Shown here: piece by piece, positions 7,734 to 17,310 of the stretch | Layout: every line of letters starts with the position of its first letter | Position numbering within the stretch: position 1 is the first letter of the stretch | NCBI RefSeq assembly: GCF_003641145.1 | Contig: NZ_CP032744.1 | Coordinates: 1,364,001-1,428,000, forward strand | DNA: 64,000 nt | Source: Lactiplantibacillus paraplantarum | GTDB lineage: Bacteria; Bacillota; Bacilli; Lactobacillales; Lactobacillaceae | Direction: 5' to 3' | Translations under genes and position numbers: made by a program | Notes under the pieces: model-generated | What the model saw: only the letters and a program-made list of their open reading frames with translations | Database searches by the model: none | What the model was told of the DNA's origin: nothing

Positions 7734-7952
7734 TAGGCCGACCTCCGGGGCTGGGTGCCAATTGCTGGAACAGGGCGGACATCGATTTGAACTCACGCAG
7801 AAGCTCACTGCGCAATTTCAAATACGAGTCTTCTTCTAGCCCGGGAACACCACCCGGACAAGAAGAACTTCGCCCTTGAGCATTGTCACCCAGCCCCTCC
7901 AGTCTCAAATCTGCGCGGAACCGTGAGTTGAGACCGAACATTGTCTAGCCTA
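7734..7952. ncRNA. Multi-branched structured element, possible ncRNA or mobile repeat
   Basis: A GC-richer 219-bp island in an AT-rich gap. Outer ends TAGGC (7734-7738) and GCCTA (7948-7952) are complementary. The main stem pairs 7747-7757 with 7887-7897 (11 bp), then CAATTGCT (7759-7766) with AGCATTG (7879-7885), then AGGGCG (7772-7777) with CGCCCT (7871-7876). Two hairpins sit inside: 7785-7791/7817-7823 with tip 7797-7800/7808-7811, and 7831-7837/7861-7867 with tip CCGGG/CCCGG. A further hairpin, 7902-7908/7928-7934, follows. Parts of it can pair differently (7790-7797 with 7922-7929; 7796-7801 with 7911-7916). The strand is unknown. Short frames on both strands carry no good ribosome binding site. 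Confidence 0.55.
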
Positions 7953-8376
7953 CAAATTAATGAGGTTTGCATTAGTCCGTTGGCATGGTAAGCACAGATT
8001 TCAGTGGCACCAAGCAGTTTCGGGGTTGCTTGAATGGCTGATAAACGATCACGCTGCTTGGTACAATTGATCGTGGAATAGTTGTTGTGTGGAATTTTTA
8101 GCCAACCATGGTGTTAGTCTAAGTCAGTTGTTTGAAACGCTTAATTATTAACTGTAGATGTGTAGCTATAGACATCAAGAATCACGATATTAACGGTTGA
8201 TGCAATTGGGTGAACATGCAAATCTGCCATTGTCTCGCTTAAGATAATCGTAAAAGCTGTTTAGATGTGACGGGGTGTTAGACGGAATTGAACTATTTGT
8301 CCGGCTGATTATCATCTGTTAGACGTTCTTGATAATTAATGTTATATTGGTTATGAAACGAAAGTAGGGAGCGAAT
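7953..8376. other. Gap with no gene seen
   Basis: 424 bp between the structured element and the TetR gene. No supported ORF, RNA gene or terminator was seen. It presumably holds the promoter of the TetR gene, but no clear -35/-10 pair stands out. Confidence 0.4.
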
Positions 8377-9006
8377 ATGAGCCATGAAATGGACCCGCGC
8401 GTCGATAAAACTCGGCGCCGTTTGCGGCAAGCATTAATTACATTATTACAGACAGAAACCGTTGACAATATTTCCGTGCAGAAGCTGACGAGTACTGCGT
8501 CGATTACACGGGGAACTTTTTATTTACACTATAAAGATAAACCAGCTTTTGTTGATCAGGCTTTAGATGACTTGGTCAGTGAATTGTTCGCGGCGGCAAT
8601 CGTAACGGTTTCGGTGAGCGATATTATGACGAATCCACTTGATCCGTTGCAACGCGTACAAGTTTTCTCATTGTCAAAGGCGTTAGCGTATATTAGTCAG
8701 CACGCCGAAGCGTTTGAGACGCTATTGTTGGATCAACGCCAGTTAGCAGTTGATCAGCGGATCAATCAGCAGATGACGACGTGGATGACGAAATTCCATC
8801 ATGACTTTGAAGACCAGTTTGCAGATTTGGAAGTGCCGGTTAGTATTCAAGTTGCATACTATGTAGCTGCTACGGTCGGTTTGATGACCGATTGGCTGGC
8901 CAATGACATGATCTATACGCCACATTATTTAACTAAGTGCATCAAGAAAATGCATCATCTGATGGCGGTCGGTAGCATTAGCTTTACGGACTTTTTTGTA
9001 AACTGA
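8377..9006 (+). CDS. TetR/AcrR-family transcriptional regulator
   Basis: A 209-residue regulator. Residues 8-55 form the TetR helix-turn-helix (TRRRLRQALITLL, then ISVQKLTSTASITRGTFYLHYKD). The C-terminal helical ligand domain ends with a YYVAATVGLMTDWLAND segment typical of TetR proteins that sense hydrophobic ligands. AGGGAG precedes the ATG. No neighbour points to a target: an isolated gap lies upstream and rplU downstream. The ligand and regulon are unknown. Confidence 0.88.
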   Translation: MSHEMDPRVDKTRRRLRQALITLLQTETVDNISVQKLTSTASITRGTFYLHYKDKPAFVDQALDDLVSELFAAAIVTVSVSDIMTNPLDPLQRVQVFSLSKALAYISQHAEAFETLLLDQRQLAVDQRINQQMTTWMTKFHHDFEDQFADLEVPVSIQVAYYVAATVGLMTDWLANDMIYTPHYLTKCIKKMHHLMAVGSISFTDFFVN

Positions 9007-9015
9007 AATCAATCC

Positions 9016-9163
9016 TTGACTATTATGAAAAAATTTGATAATATTTTCCTGTTGTATTTGTGGACTTCTACAGCTACAACCGCACGGATTGAGTCTTAAG
9101 TTCAGCAATGGCACTTACATTCGGCGAGTCTAAGTGATTCATAATTTAAGGAGGTGCACAAAC
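9016..9163 (+). promoter_or_regulatory. rplU promoter and L21-type leader
   Basis: TTGACT (9016-9021), 17-bp spacer, TAATAT (9039-9044) predicts a start near 9051 and a leader of about 110 nt. The leader begins with a hairpin pairing GTTGTA (9051-9056) with TACAAC (9075-9080). Firmicute rplU genes usually carry a structured L21 leader, thought to mediate autogenous control. Position and layout fit, though the assignment is by context. Confidence 0.65.
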
Positions 9164-9472
9164 GTGTACGCAATTATTGTAACTGGTGGTAAACAATATA
9201 AAGTTGAAGCAGGCCAAGCAATTTACGTTGAAAAACTTGACGCTGCAGCTGGCGACAAGGTTACTTTTGATCAAGTAGTCTTTGTTGGTGGTGACACAAC
9301 TAAGGTTGGAACGCCGACTGTTGATGGTGCGACGGTTGAAGGTACTGTTGAAAAGCAGGGCCGTGACCGTAAAGTGGTTACTTTCAAGTATAAGGCCAAG
9401 AAGGGCCAACATACGAAGAAGGGTCATCGCCAACCATACACTAAGGTAACGATCGACACAATTAATGCATAA
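9164..9472 (+). CDS. rplU: 50S ribosomal protein L21
   Basis: Binds 23S rRNA domain I in the large subunit. The 102-residue product starts [17 protein letters not shown] and carries the conserved [14 protein letters not shown] C-terminal motif (here [13 protein letters not shown]). The GTG at 9164 is preceded by AAGGAGGT; the longer frame from 9134 would add non-family residues. First gene of the conserved rplU-prp-rpmA unit. Confidence 0.97.
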   Translation: MYAIIVTGGKQYKVEAGQAIYVEKLDAAAGDKVTFDQVVFVGGDTTKVGTPTVDGATVEGTVEKQGRDRKVVTFKYKAKKGQHTKKGHRQPYTKVTIDTINA

Positions 9473-9493
9473 TTAAGAAAGTAGGCATTCCTT

Positions 9494-9829
9494 ATGATTC
9501 AGGCAACCATTTCTCGTAATGCAACCGGTCAAGTGACCGCTTTTAAATTGACGGGACATGCTGATTCAGGTGCTTATGGACAAGACATCGTTTGTGCGGC
9601 GGTTTCGGTGTTAGCAATTAGTACAATCAATGGGATTGAACAAGTTGCCCACTTACAGCCCGCAGTGCAAAGTGATGAAACTAATGGTGGGTTACTAATT
9701 GCAGATTTTACTAAGTTAGACTTAGCAAACTCCCAATTACAAACTTTACTTGAAAGTTTCACGCTTGGTTTGAACGATGTGGCCACGAATTACGGTGATT
9801 ATATCCGGGTTCGTGAACAAACAAGATAA
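9494..9829 (+). CDS. prp: Ribosomal-processing cysteine protease Prp
   Basis: Removes the N-terminal extension of ribosomal protein L27 in Firmicutes. The 111-residue product has the catalytic histidine in TGHAD (about residue 22) and the catalytic cysteine in DIVCAAVS (about residue 34), the family's His/Cys dyad. It lies between rplU and rpmA, its constant location, 21 bp after rplU and 24 bp before the rpmA start. L27 encoded next door has the matching cleavage motif. Confidence 0.95.
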   Translation: MIQATISRNATGQVTAFKLTGHADSGAYGQDIVCAAVSVLAISTINGIEQVAHLQPAVQSDETNGGLLIADFTKLDLANSQLQTLLESFTLGLNDVATNYGDYIRVREQTR

Positions 9830-9853
9830 CCACATTCGGAGGTGGACTTTACT

Positions 9854-10132
9854 ATGTTAATGAACTTGCAATTCTTCTCTCACCATAAAGGTGGCGGTTC
9901 AACTGCCAACGGTCGTGATTCAGCTGGTCGGCGTTTAGGCGCTAAGCGGGCTGACGGCCAAACTGTTAAGAATGGTAACATTCTTTATCGTCAACGCGGA
10001 ACCCATATTTACCCAGGTGTAAACGTTGGCCGTGGTGGCGACGATACATTATTTGCAATGGCTGACGGTGTCGTTCGTTTTGAACGCAAAGGTCGCGACA
10101 AGCGCCAAGTATCTGTTTACCCAGCAAAATAA
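9854..10132 (+). CDS. rpmA: 50S ribosomal protein L27 with cleavable N-terminal extension
   Basis: L27 contacts the peptidyl transferase centre. The 92-residue precursor begins [17 protein letters not shown]. Prp is expected to cut after FFS so that mature L27 starts HHKGG, the form able to reach the active site. The ATG at 9854 follows GGAGGTGG; an in-frame GTG at 9842 overlaps that site and was rejected. A terminator follows 8 bp after the stop. Confidence 0.96.
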   Translation: MLMNLQFFSHHKGGGSTANGRDSAGRRLGAKRADGQTVKNGNILYRQRGTHIYPGVNVGRGGDDTLFAMADGVVRFERKGRDKRQVSVYPAK

Positions 10133-10140
10133 TTTTTGAA

Positions 10141-10167
10141 GAGCCTCTGCATGGAGGCTCTTTTTTT
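10141..10167 (+). terminator. Terminator after rpmA
   Basis: GAGCCTC (10141-10147) pairs with GAGGCTC (10154-10160), followed by seven T. Confidence 0.9.
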
Positions 10168-10285
10168 GTGAAACAATCCGGGCAGACGTGCTAGCTAATC
10201 AGTTGTTAGTCAACGCTGCGGGCTAACCGATGTATCGCTGGTTAGTGGGCTTCAACAAATCGTTACCTTCAGCTTTTAGAAAGTT

Positions 10286-10294
10286 TGGTATAAT
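10286..10294 (+). promoter_or_regulatory. Extended -10 promoter of the M24 peptidase gene
   Basis: TGGTATAAT (TATAAT at 10289-10294) lies 30 bp before the chosen ATG at 10324. The -35 is weak. Its position argues against the in-frame ATG at 10300. Confidence 0.6.
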
Positions 10295-10323
10295 AAAGCA
10301 TGGGTTATGATGGGAGTGACGAT

Positions 10324-11388
10324 ATGAAGAGTCGAGTTGAACGGTTACAAAAACAGTTTGATCAGTTAAAAATTGATGCGTTCTTAGTCTCAAGTGAGGC
10401 TAATTTACAATATTTAACAGGAATGGCGGATATGGCTGGTGATGGTTATTTATTGGTGCTGGCCCAAGGTGTTTACCTGATTACGGATGCCCGTTATCAA
10501 ACAGCCTTTGCTGATCAGTATGATGATCAACACTTAATCATTACTCGTGACTATCTGGGGGCAGTTTGCGAGATTATTGCAAACACGCACACGGGGGTCA
10601 TGGGTTTTGAAGCCGATATTCCATATGCCGCATACAGTTATTTGGACGAGAACTTGGTCAGTGATTTAGTAGCCTTGCCAGACGTGGTTGATGATCTTCG
10701 AATCACGAAGAGTTCTGATGAAATTGACTGTCTACGAGCGAGTGCTCACTTAGCGGATGCTGGCTTTGAATATGTAACAAGTATTGTACGGCCAGGGATG
10801 CGCGAAGTTGATGTCAGCAATTTACTAGATGCGTTTATGCGGACGCACGGCGCTAGTGGGCCTTCGTTTACGACGATCGTGCTCGGTGGTGCGCGGGCGG
10901 CTTTGCCCCACGGAACCGCCTCTAAAGCTGTTTTGGCAGCCGGTCAACTTGTGACGCTTGATTTTGGTTACTTCTTAAATGGTTATACGTCTGATATGAC
11001 ACGGACGTTTGCATTAGGAACACCAGATGCGAAGCTGGTCACAGCTTATCAGGCAGTTCAAGCAGCCCAACAAGCCGTGGTTGACCAAGTCAAAGCGGGG
11101 GCGGCAACCGCCCAGTTGGATGCCGTGGGCCGAGATTTACTGACGAAGGCCGGTTATGGTAGTGCTTTTAACCACGGAATGGGCCATGGCATTGGCTTGG
11201 CCATACACGAAGGCCCGTTGATTTCCAAGAATACAACGGCAACCTTAGTTGCAAATAGTGTCGTGACCGTGGAGCCCGGGGTGTACTTCCCAGATTTAGG
11301 TGGGATGCGGATTGAAGACGATGTCTTAGTGACCACCGATGGGCATGAAAGATTGACGACAGCGACCCGGGATTTACTGATTTTATAG
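10324..11388 (+). CDS. M24-family Xaa-Pro dipeptidase/aminopeptidase
   Basis: A metallopeptidase that probably releases N-terminal residues before proline. 354 residues: an N-terminal creatinase-like domain to about residue 125, then the pita-bread catalytic domain. Metal ligands are visible in order: two Asp (LDFGYFLNGYTSDMTRTF), His in GHGIG after NHGMGHG, Glu in VEPGVYFP and Glu in MRIEDDV. The ATG at 10324 follows GGGAGTG and lies downstream of the promoter. It sits next to efp, as in many Firmicutes. Whether the enzyme is a dipeptidase (PepQ) or aminopeptidase P (PepP) cannot be settled here. Confidence 0.9.
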   Translation: MKSRVERLQKQFDQLKIDAFLVSSEANLQYLTGMADMAGDGYLLVLAQGVYLITDARYQTAFADQYDDQHLIITRDYLGAVCEIIANTHTGVMGFEADIPYAAYSYLDENLVSDLVALPDVVDDLRITKSSDEIDCLRASAHLADAGFEYVTSIVRPGMREVDVSNLLDAFMRTHGASGPSFTTIVLGGARAALPHGTASKAVLAAGQLVTLDFGYFLNGYTSDMTRTFALGTPDAKLVTAYQAVQAAQQAVVDQVKAGAATAQLDAVGRDLLTKAGYGSAFNHGMGHGIGLAIHEGPLISKNTTATLVANSVVTVEPGVYFPDLGGMRIEDDVLVTTDGHERLTTATRDLLIL

Positions 11389-11458
11389 TTAAGACAGTTG
11401 CCACAGCGGCTCGGTCTTGTTATAGTTATAAGGATATATTCGAGGAGGATTTTTAAAA

Positions 11459-12016
11459 ATGATTTCAACTGCAGATTTTAAAAATGGTTTGACGATTGAA
11501 GTAGACAACGCAATTTGGCGCATCGTGGAATTCCAGCATGTTAAGCCTGGTAAGGGTGGCGCATTTGTACGTTCAAAGCTTAAAAATTTACGGACGGGTG
11601 CCGTTCAAGACAAAACGTTCCGGGCCGGCGCACGGATGGAACAAGCCCCAATTGAAAAGAGTACGATGCAGTACCTTTATGCCGATGGTGACAGTTATGT
11701 CTTCATGAATACTGAAACTTACGAACAAATTGAAATTCCTGGCGATCATATTCAAAACGAATTAAAGTTCTTGAAAGAAAACATGGAAGTTCAAGTAACC
11801 CTTTATAAAGGCGAAGTATTGGGAATTGATTTGCCAAACACGGTTACCTTAGAAGTTGCCGAAACTGAACCAGGAATTAAGGGTGATACGGCTTCTGGTG
11901 GTTCCAAGCCAGCAACGTTGGAAACGGGTGCGATTATTCAAGTGCCATTCTTCGTTAAGGCGGGCGACAAGTTGATCGTTAACACCGTTGATTCCACTTA
12001 CGTTTCACGGGCTTAA
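11459..12016 (+). CDS. efp: Translation elongation factor P
   Basis: Relieves ribosome stalling at polyproline stretches. The 185-residue product has the three beta-barrel layout. The tip loop KPGKGGAF near residue 30 carries the lysine that is post-translationally modified in some species. The C-terminal motif GDKLIVNT lies near residue 170. CGAGGAGG precedes the ATG. Followed closely by an Asp23-family gene and nusB. Confidence 0.97.
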   Translation: MISTADFKNGLTIEVDNAIWRIVEFQHVKPGKGGAFVRSKLKNLRTGAVQDKTFRAGARMEQAPIEKSTMQYLYADGDSYVFMNTETYEQIEIPGDHIQNELKFLKENMEVQVTLYKGEVLGIDLPNTVTLEVAETEPGIKGDTASGGSKPATLETGAIIQVPFFVKAGDKLIVNTVDSTYVSRA

Positions 12017-12063
12017 TTTTAGTAAACTAATACCGGCAAACATGGAATTGGAGGAATGTCAAA

Positions 12064-12522
12064 ATGGCTGACAGTAGCAACATTACGTTACAAAGCAAAG
12101 AACCCAGCTTAGGACAAATTCAAATTGCACCAGAAGTGCTTGAAATAATCGTTGGTATCGCGGTAAGCCAAATTGATGGTGTTAACCGGATGCAAGGGAC
12201 GATTTCTTCCAGTGTCAATGAGTTGTTCGGTCGCAAGAAGAATCTTGGTAAGGGTGTCAAGCTAACAATCGTCGATAATCAGATTAGTGTTGATGTGTAC
12301 GCATACTTAGACTATGGTGTTTCAGTTCCGAAAGTTGCCTTGGCAATTCAGGATAAGATTAAGCAGCAAATTCTATTTATGACTGATCTTGCATTGAGTG
12401 AAGTCAATGTTCACATTACTGGTATTGTGACTGAGAAGACTGAAAGTGCCATTGATCCAAACAATCTGTTTGGTGATGAAGATACCCAGACCGATGAAAA
12501 TGAAGATGGTGAAGAATCGTGA
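12064..12522 (+). CDS. Asp23/Gls24-family envelope stress protein (YqhY-type)
   Basis: A 152-residue product with the Asp23 core (IQIAPEVLEIIVGIAVSQIDGV near the start, AYLDYGVSVPKVALAIQDKI in the middle) and an acidic tail (DEDTQTDENEDGEES). The gene between efp and nusB is YqhY in Bacillus, linked to acetyl-CoA carboxylase and envelope homeostasis. GGAGG precedes the ATG. It overlaps nusB by four bases (GTGA), indicating translational coupling. A second paralogue is at 37216. Confidence 0.9.
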   Translation: MADSSNITLQSKEPSLGQIQIAPEVLEIIVGIAVSQIDGVNRMQGTISSSVNELFGRKKNLGKGVKLTIVDNQISVDVYAYLDYGVSVPKVALAIQDKIKQQILFMTDLALSEVNVHITGIVTEKTESAIDPNNLFGDEDTQTDENEDGEES

Positions 12523-12938
12523 GTTTAACGCGTCATGAAATCCGAGAAAAAGCATTTCAAGCGCTATTTGCCCTGAATGCTAATCCGGACGCTGATGAAA
12601 ATCAGTTATTCCAACAGTTACTTAACCCTGAAGAGGCGGATGCAGTTGAAATTCCTGCGTATTTAAGTACGTTAGTAACTGGTGTTCGTGAACATCAAGC
12701 GGAATTAGACGCTCAAATTCAGCCCTATTTGAGCCAGACGTGGTCATTAGACCGGCTGGCTAAGACTGATTTGATTATCTTACGAATGGCGTTCTTTGAA
12801 TTGCAGTTTGTTGACGACGTTCCAACTAAGGTCGCAGTTAACGAAGCAATTGAATTAACGAAGGCGTTCAGTGATGACCGGTCTCGAAAATTCGTCAGCG
12901 GTGTGCTTGGTAAAGTGGTTAAAAACCAAGCTAATTAG
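12519..12938 (+). CDS. nusB: Transcription antitermination factor NusB
   Basis: Binds boxA RNA with NusE/S10 to promote antitermination of rRNA operons. 139 residues, all-helical, opening with TRHEIREKAFQALFAL. The conserved C-terminal half contains DLIILRMAFFEL and KVAVNEAIELTKAFSDDRSRKF. The GTG start overlaps the stop of the Asp23 gene. Followed by a hairpin terminator. Confidence 0.96.
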   Translation: MSLTRHEIREKAFQALFALNANPDADENQLFQQLLNPEEADAVEIPAYLSTLVTGVREHQAELDAQIQPYLSQTWSLDRLAKTDLIILRMAFFELQFVDDVPTKVAVNEAIELTKAFSDDRSRKFVSGVLGKVVKNQAN

Positions 12939-12970
12939 TCTAAAACCGAACAATCTTATGTTCTACCGTA

Positions 12971-12999
12971 AAAGTCTGGCAATTTGCCAGACTTTTTTT
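12971..12999 (+). terminator. Terminator after nusB
   Basis: GTCTGGC and GCCAGAC form a stem around AATTT, followed by seven T. Confidence 0.92.
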
Positions 13000-13084
13000 A
13001 ATAACTTATTAGTAAACCGGTCATAAATCATCGTAGTGAATATGCTAAAATAAGACCAGACAGAGAAAGAGGAGTGTGGCACTT

Positions 13085-13945
13085 GTGACGAAGATTATTG
13101 ATGGTAAGGCAGTAGCCAAAAAAGTTAATACGCAGACGGCAACCGCGGTGGCAGAATTAGCTGCCCAAGGAATTCAACCGGGAATTGCTGTAATTATTGT
13201 TGGGGACGATGCGGCCAGTCAGATCTATGTTCGAAATAAAAATCGCAAAGCCACTAAGTTGGGCATGCACTCCGTTGTGCGACAGTTGCCAGCAACTACG
13301 ACGCAGGATGAACTATTAGCGATTATTGCAGCGTATAATACGGATGACAGTATTCATGGTATCCTGGTGCAATCACCATTGCCGTCACAAATTAATGAAC
13401 CGCTGATTACGATGGCGATTGATCCTAAAAAAGATGTCGATGGTTTTCACCCGGCGAACGTTGGTAAGTTAATTACGAACTTTCCCGGAAATTATCCCGT
13501 AGCCAATACGCCCCGCGGCATTATGACAATGTTGCAGGAATATGATGTCGATCCAGCGGGTAAAACCGCGGTCGTGATTGGTCGTAGTACGATCGTTGGT
13601 AAACCGATGGCTGCTTTATTGACAAATGCTAACGCGACCGTAACCATTGCCCACAGCAAAACAGCTGATTTAAAGGCGGTAGCTCGCACAGCAGATATTT
13701 TGGTAGTTGCAACGGGAATTGCTCATCTGATCACTGGTGCTGATATCAAGCCTGGTGCGACAGTTATTGATGTTGGCATGGACCGTGATGACAATGGTAA
13801 ACTAGTGGGTGACGTCGATTTTGATTCTGCCCAAGGAATTGCTGGTTTGATCACACCAGTTCCTGGTGGGGTCGGTCCAATGACGATCGCCACGTTAATG
13901 CAGACAACGGTAGAACTTGCAAAGTGGAGTGATGTAAGTGAGTGA
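13085..13945 (+). CDS. folD: Bifunctional methylene-THF dehydrogenase/cyclohydrolase FolD
   Basis: Interconverts 5,10-methylene- and 10-formyl-tetrahydrofolate using NADP. 286 residues, standard length. Motifs: the catalytic lysine region YVRNKNRKATKLG (near residue 48), VQSPLP (near 97), KDVDGFHP and VIGRSTIVGKP (NADP site), PVPGGVGPMT near the C-terminus. The GTG at 13085 has AGAGGAG ten bases upstream; the earlier GTG at 13076 is too close to that site. It overlaps xseA by eight bases and heads the folD-xseAB-ispA-tlyA run. Confidence 0.96.
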   Translation: MTKIIDGKAVAKKVNTQTATAVAELAAQGIQPGIAVIIVGDDAASQIYVRNKNRKATKLGMHSVVRQLPATTTQDELLAIIAAYNTDDSIHGILVQSPLPSQINEPLITMAIDPKKDVDGFHPANVGKLITNFPGNYPVANTPRGIMTMLQEYDVDPAGKTAVVIGRSTIVGKPMAALLTNANATVTIAHSKTADLKAVARTADILVVATGIAHLITGADIKPGATVIDVGMDRDDNGKLVGDVDFDSAQGIAGLITPVPGGVGPMTIATLMQTTVELAKWSDVSE

Positions 13946-15281
13946 AAGTCAACAATATTTGACAGTGACAGCTTTAACTCAGTATTTGAAGCGTAAATTT
14001 GAGGTTGATCCGTACTTGGGCAAAGTATATTTAACGGGGGAAGTTTCTAACTATCGTCCGCGTCCCAATACGCATCAGTATTTTAGCTTGAAGGATGACC
14101 ATGCTAAGATTTCGGCCATCATGTTTAAGTCAGCGTTTGCTAAGGTTAAGTTTCGACCAGAAGAAGGGATGAAAGTCCTCGTAGTTGGTCGGATTGGCCT
14201 TTACGAGCCAAGTGGTAGTTATCAGATTTATGTGGAGCGTATGGAGCCAGACGGCGTTGGCGCCTTGTATCAAGCTTATGAACAATTGAAAAAGAAACTA
14301 GCAACTGAGGGGTTGTTTAGTGCACCTAAGAAGCCACTACCACGTTTTCCTAAACGAATTGCGGTGGTAACTAGTCGGAGTGGTGCAGTGATTCGTGATA
14401 TTATTACAACCACTCGGCGGCGTTTCCCAATTGCCCAGATTGTCTTGTTTCCGGCACAGGTTCAAGGTGATGCGGCAGCGGCCGAAATCAGTCGGCAGAT
14501 TGAACGGGCGAATGCTCAAGGTAACTTTGATACTTTGATTATTGGTCGTGGTGGTGGTTCCATTGAGGATTTATGGCCCTTCAACGAAGAAGTGGTTGCC
14601 CGAGCGATTGCCCAGAGCCAGTTACCGGTCATTTCATCAGTGGGGCATGAAACGGATACTACCATTGCTGACTTGGTTGCTGATGTACGGGCGGCAACGC
14701 CAACTGCCGCTGCCGAGTTAGCCGTTCCCGTGTACAACGATGTCCTATTACAATTGAAGCAAGATCAGACCCGGGTACTGAATGCGTTTCAGAATTTAGT
14801 TCAACGGGACCGGCAGCGCTTAAATAAATTGCAGACATCCTATGTGTTTACTCAACCTAACCGCTTGTACGAAGGCTACTTACAAAAGTTAGATTTTTTA
14901 AATGAGCGCCTTAAGCAAGCCGGTCAAAATAACTTTAATCTGGCCAGTCAGCGTTATCAACGCGCATTTCAGCAGTTACGGCAACAAACGCCGATTCACC
15001 AAGTTCGGCAAGCCCAAACACAATTGCTTAACTTACAGCAGCGGCTGAATCGCGGCACCCAATTAGTCGTGCGGCAGAAACGCCAACAATTGACGCAGAC
15101 CGTTCAATCACTGGATCTATTAAGTCCGCTCAAGATTATGACCCGGGGTTATGCTTTTGTGACGGCTGATGAACAGGTCGTTCATGGGGTCAAACAGTTG
15201 CAGCCACAACAGACGGTTGCGATTCACATGGCTGATGGTGAAGCACAGGCACAGATTACTAAGATTGATGGAGGAAAATAA
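13938..15281 (+). CDS. xseA: Exodeoxyribonuclease VII large subunit
   Basis: Catalytic subunit of exonuclease VII, which degrades single-stranded DNA from both ends. 447 residues. An OB-fold domain (residues 1-105, [21 protein letters not shown]) is followed by the catalytic core with [13 protein letters not shown] and [14 protein letters not shown] near residues 205-245. Then comes a long Gln/Arg/Leu coiled coil (about 280-400) that binds XseB. Overlaps folD and touches xseB (shared base). Confidence 0.96.
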   Translation: MSESQQYLTVTALTQYLKRKFEVDPYLGKVYLTGEVSNYRPRPNTHQYFSLKDDHAKISAIMFKSAFAKVKFRPEEGMKVLVVGRIGLYEPSGSYQIYVERMEPDGVGALYQAYEQLKKKLATEGLFSAPKKPLPRFPKRIAVVTSRSGAVIRDIITTTRRRFPIAQIVLFPAQVQGDAAAAEISRQIERANAQGNFDTLIIGRGGGSIEDLWPFNEEVVARAIAQSQLPVISSVGHETDTTIADLVADVRAATPTAAAELAVPVYNDVLLQLKQDQTRVLNAFQNLVQRDRQRLNKLQTSYVFTQPNRLYEGYLQKLDFLNERLKQAGQNNFNLASQRYQRAFQQLRQQTPIHQVRQAQTQLLNLQQRLNRGTQLVVRQKRQQLTQTVQSLDLLSPLKIMTRGYAFVTADEQVVHGVKQLQPQQTVAIHMADGEAQAQITKIDGGK

Positions 15282-15511
15282 TGGCTGAACAACCAACTTT
15301 TGAACAGAACTTATCTCAGTTAGAGACGATCGTTAATCAATTAGAACAGGGTGACGTTCCCTTGGAGCAGGCGTTAGACCAATTTCAAAAAGGAGTCGCG
15401 CTTAGTAAGCAATTACAAGCAACGTTAGAAGGGGCCGAGAAAACGCTCACTAAGATGATGGATGAAAATGGTGACGAAGTGCCGTTTGAGCAAGCTGACG
15501 CTAATGAATAA
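15281..15511 (+). CDS. xseB: Exodeoxyribonuclease VII small subunit
   Basis: 76-residue small subunit that coats the coiled coil of XseA. It shows the typical [29 protein letters not shown] pattern split by the conserved GD. Its ATG overlaps the last base of xseA, and its end overlaps the start of ispA by eight bases, so the three are translationally coupled. Confidence 0.96.
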   Translation: MAEQPTFEQNLSQLETIVNQLEQGDVPLEQALDQFQKGVALSKQLQATLEGAEKTLTKMMDENGDEVPFEQADANE

Positions 15512-16394
15512 GCAACAATTAGTGGCCTTCGAAACTAAGTGGCGTCCACAAATCAATCAGTATTTGGATGAACATTTGGTGGCTTGTTCTGATCAGCCAA
15601 CATTAACGGCTGCCATGCGTTATTCTGTATTAGCTGGGGGAAAACGGCTACGACCGCTGTTGACACTGGCAATTTTGGATGTTTTTGGGATAATGGTGAC
15701 GCCGGCCAACTTGCGAGCCAGTGTCGCAGTTGAATTGATGCATACTTATTCGCTGATTCATGACGATCTCCCAGCAATGGATAATGACCAGCTCCGGCGT
15801 GGTGAACCGACCAATCACGTTAAGTTTGGCGAGGACGTTGCAATTTTAGCCGGTGATGCGTTGCAACCCTTAACTTTTGAGTGGATTGCAGATAGTGGGT
15901 TATCAGCAACCATCGTTGCCGACCAGACCCTGGCCTTAGCGCGAGCAACTGGTCCTCAGGGCATGGTGGCTGGTCAAATTGCCGATGTTTTGGGAGCAGG
16001 ACAACATTTGGCCCTACCAGCTTTACAACAGTTACACCGTGAAAAAACGGGGGCTCTAATTCACTATGCTGTTCAGGCGGGCTTGATTCAAGCTCAAGTG
16101 CGATCAGATGTTCAGGCGCCATTGTTGCGATATGCTGATGCCTATGGATTAGCATTTCAGATTTATGATGATATTTTAGATGTGACAAGCACCCCCGCCC
16201 AATTAGGCAAAGCAACGCATAAAGATGCTAATGAGCATAAGAATACGTATCCAGGATTGCTGGGCCTAGCGGGAGCACAAACAGCGCTTAGACAAGCTGT
16301 GACAGCTGCTCAAGTCGCGTTGGAACAGGCGAGTGCTGCTAGTCATCAAAATATGGACTTATTAGCAGCTTTCTTGACGTATTTTACAGATTAA
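15504..16394 (+). CDS. ispA: Polyprenyl (farnesyl/geranyl) diphosphate synthase
   Basis: Condenses DMAPP/IPP to farnesyl diphosphate, precursor for undecaprenyl and quinone chains. 296 residues, family size. First aspartate-rich motif [18 protein letters not shown] near residue 85, second FQIYDDILD near residue 213, plus GGKRLRP near residue 41. The ATG at 15504 gives the family N-terminus; the frame could start at 15462 but would then lie deeper in xseB. The usual neighbour of xseB in Firmicutes. Confidence 0.95.
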   Translation: MNKQQLVAFETKWRPQINQYLDEHLVACSDQPTLTAAMRYSVLAGGKRLRPLLTLAILDVFGIMVTPANLRASVAVELMHTYSLIHDDLPAMDNDQLRRGEPTNHVKFGEDVAILAGDALQPLTFEWIADSGLSATIVADQTLALARATGPQGMVAGQIADVLGAGQHLALPALQQLHREKTGALIHYAVQAGLIQAQVRSDVQAPLLRYADAYGLAFQIYDDILDVTSTPAQLGKATHKDANEHKNTYPGLLGLAGAQTALRQAVTAAQVALEQASAASHQNMDLLAAFLTYFTD

Positions 16395-16408
16395 GGACTT
16401 AAATTTAG

Positions 16409-17227
16409 ATGGAAAAAGAACGAGTTGACGTATTATTAGTACAACAAGGATTATTTGACACCCGTGAAAAGGCCAAGCGTGCCGTGATGGCTGGTGAGAT
16501 CTTAGGTGTCAATGAAGAACGTTTGGATAAACCCGGCATGAAAATTCCGGTTGCAACTGAGTTACACTTGAAGGGCAAACCGATGCCCTATGTTTCACGG
16601 GGCGGCTTAAAGCTCGAAAAGGCGCTACAAAGTTTTGATATTGATGTCACTGGTAAAACGGTCTTGGATATTGGCTCATCGACGGGCGGTTTTACTGACG
16701 TCGTACTACAAAACGGCGCTAAGATGAGTTATGCGTTGGATGTTGGTAGTAATCAGTTAGTCTGGAAATTGCGCCAGGATCCACGGGTGGTGGTGATGGA
16801 ACACACGAATTTCCGCTACAGTCAGCTAGCTGACTTCACCGCCGGCCAACCTAATTTTGCGTCGATTGATGTCTCATTTATTTCGTTACATTTAATCTTA
16901 CCACCGTTACATGCCATTATTGAAAATGGTGGTTCAGTCGTTGCTTTGATCAAACCACAATTTGAAGCTGGTCGTGAGAATGTTGGCAAGCATGGAATTG
17001 TCCGTGATCCGGCTGTTCATCAAGCGGTGCTAACGGATATTGTCGAATTTGCGCAAGCGAATGGTTATAACGTTTTAGGACTCGATTATTCACCAATCAA
17101 GGGTGGGGAAGGTAATATTGAATTTCTGATTCATTTGCAAGCAACTGATGAAACCCCACAAATAGCGCCAACTGTGTCGATTGAGAAAACGCAAGCGGCG
17201 GCTTATGAACAATTAAATCAAGCTTAA
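16409..17227 (+). CDS. TlyA-family rRNA 2'-O-methyltransferase
   Basis: TlyA/YqxC proteins methylate ribose in rRNA and are sometimes called hemolysins. 272 residues. An N-terminal S4 RNA-binding domain (residues 1-65, RVDVLLVQQGLFDTREKAKRAVMAG) is followed by an FtsJ-type methyltransferase fold with the SAM motif LDIGSSTGGFTD near residue 90 and ALIKPQFEAGRE near residue 182. It lies between ispA and argR, its usual place. Confidence 0.92.
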   Translation: MEKERVDVLLVQQGLFDTREKAKRAVMAGEILGVNEERLDKPGMKIPVATELHLKGKPMPYVSRGGLKLEKALQSFDIDVTGKTVLDIGSSTGGFTDVVLQNGAKMSYALDVGSNQLVWKLRQDPRVVVMEHTNFRYSQLADFTAGQPNFASIDVSFISLHLILPPLHAIIENGGSVVALIKPQFEAGRENVGKHGIVRDPAVHQAVLTDIVEFAQANGYNVLGLDYSPIKGGEGNIEFLIHLQATDETPQIAPTVSIEKTQAAAYEQLNQA

Positions 17228-17310
17228 AATTCAAATCCGGACTTTCATATTTATGCAATTTGGCTTATGATGTGTTTAAATAAGTATGAATAGCTACCGG
17301 GGGTGATCGG

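Noticed and set aside
7691..7941. Short ORFs on both strands inside the structured element (7691-7879 plus, 7717-7941 minus)
   Set aside because: No ribosome binding sites, and both sit on sequence better explained by RNA/DNA pairing. Any copies annotated as proteins elsewhere would share this explanation.
9016..9163. Riboswitch upstream of rplU
   Set aside because: Position and layout fit a ribosomal-protein L21 leader better than a ligand riboswitch.
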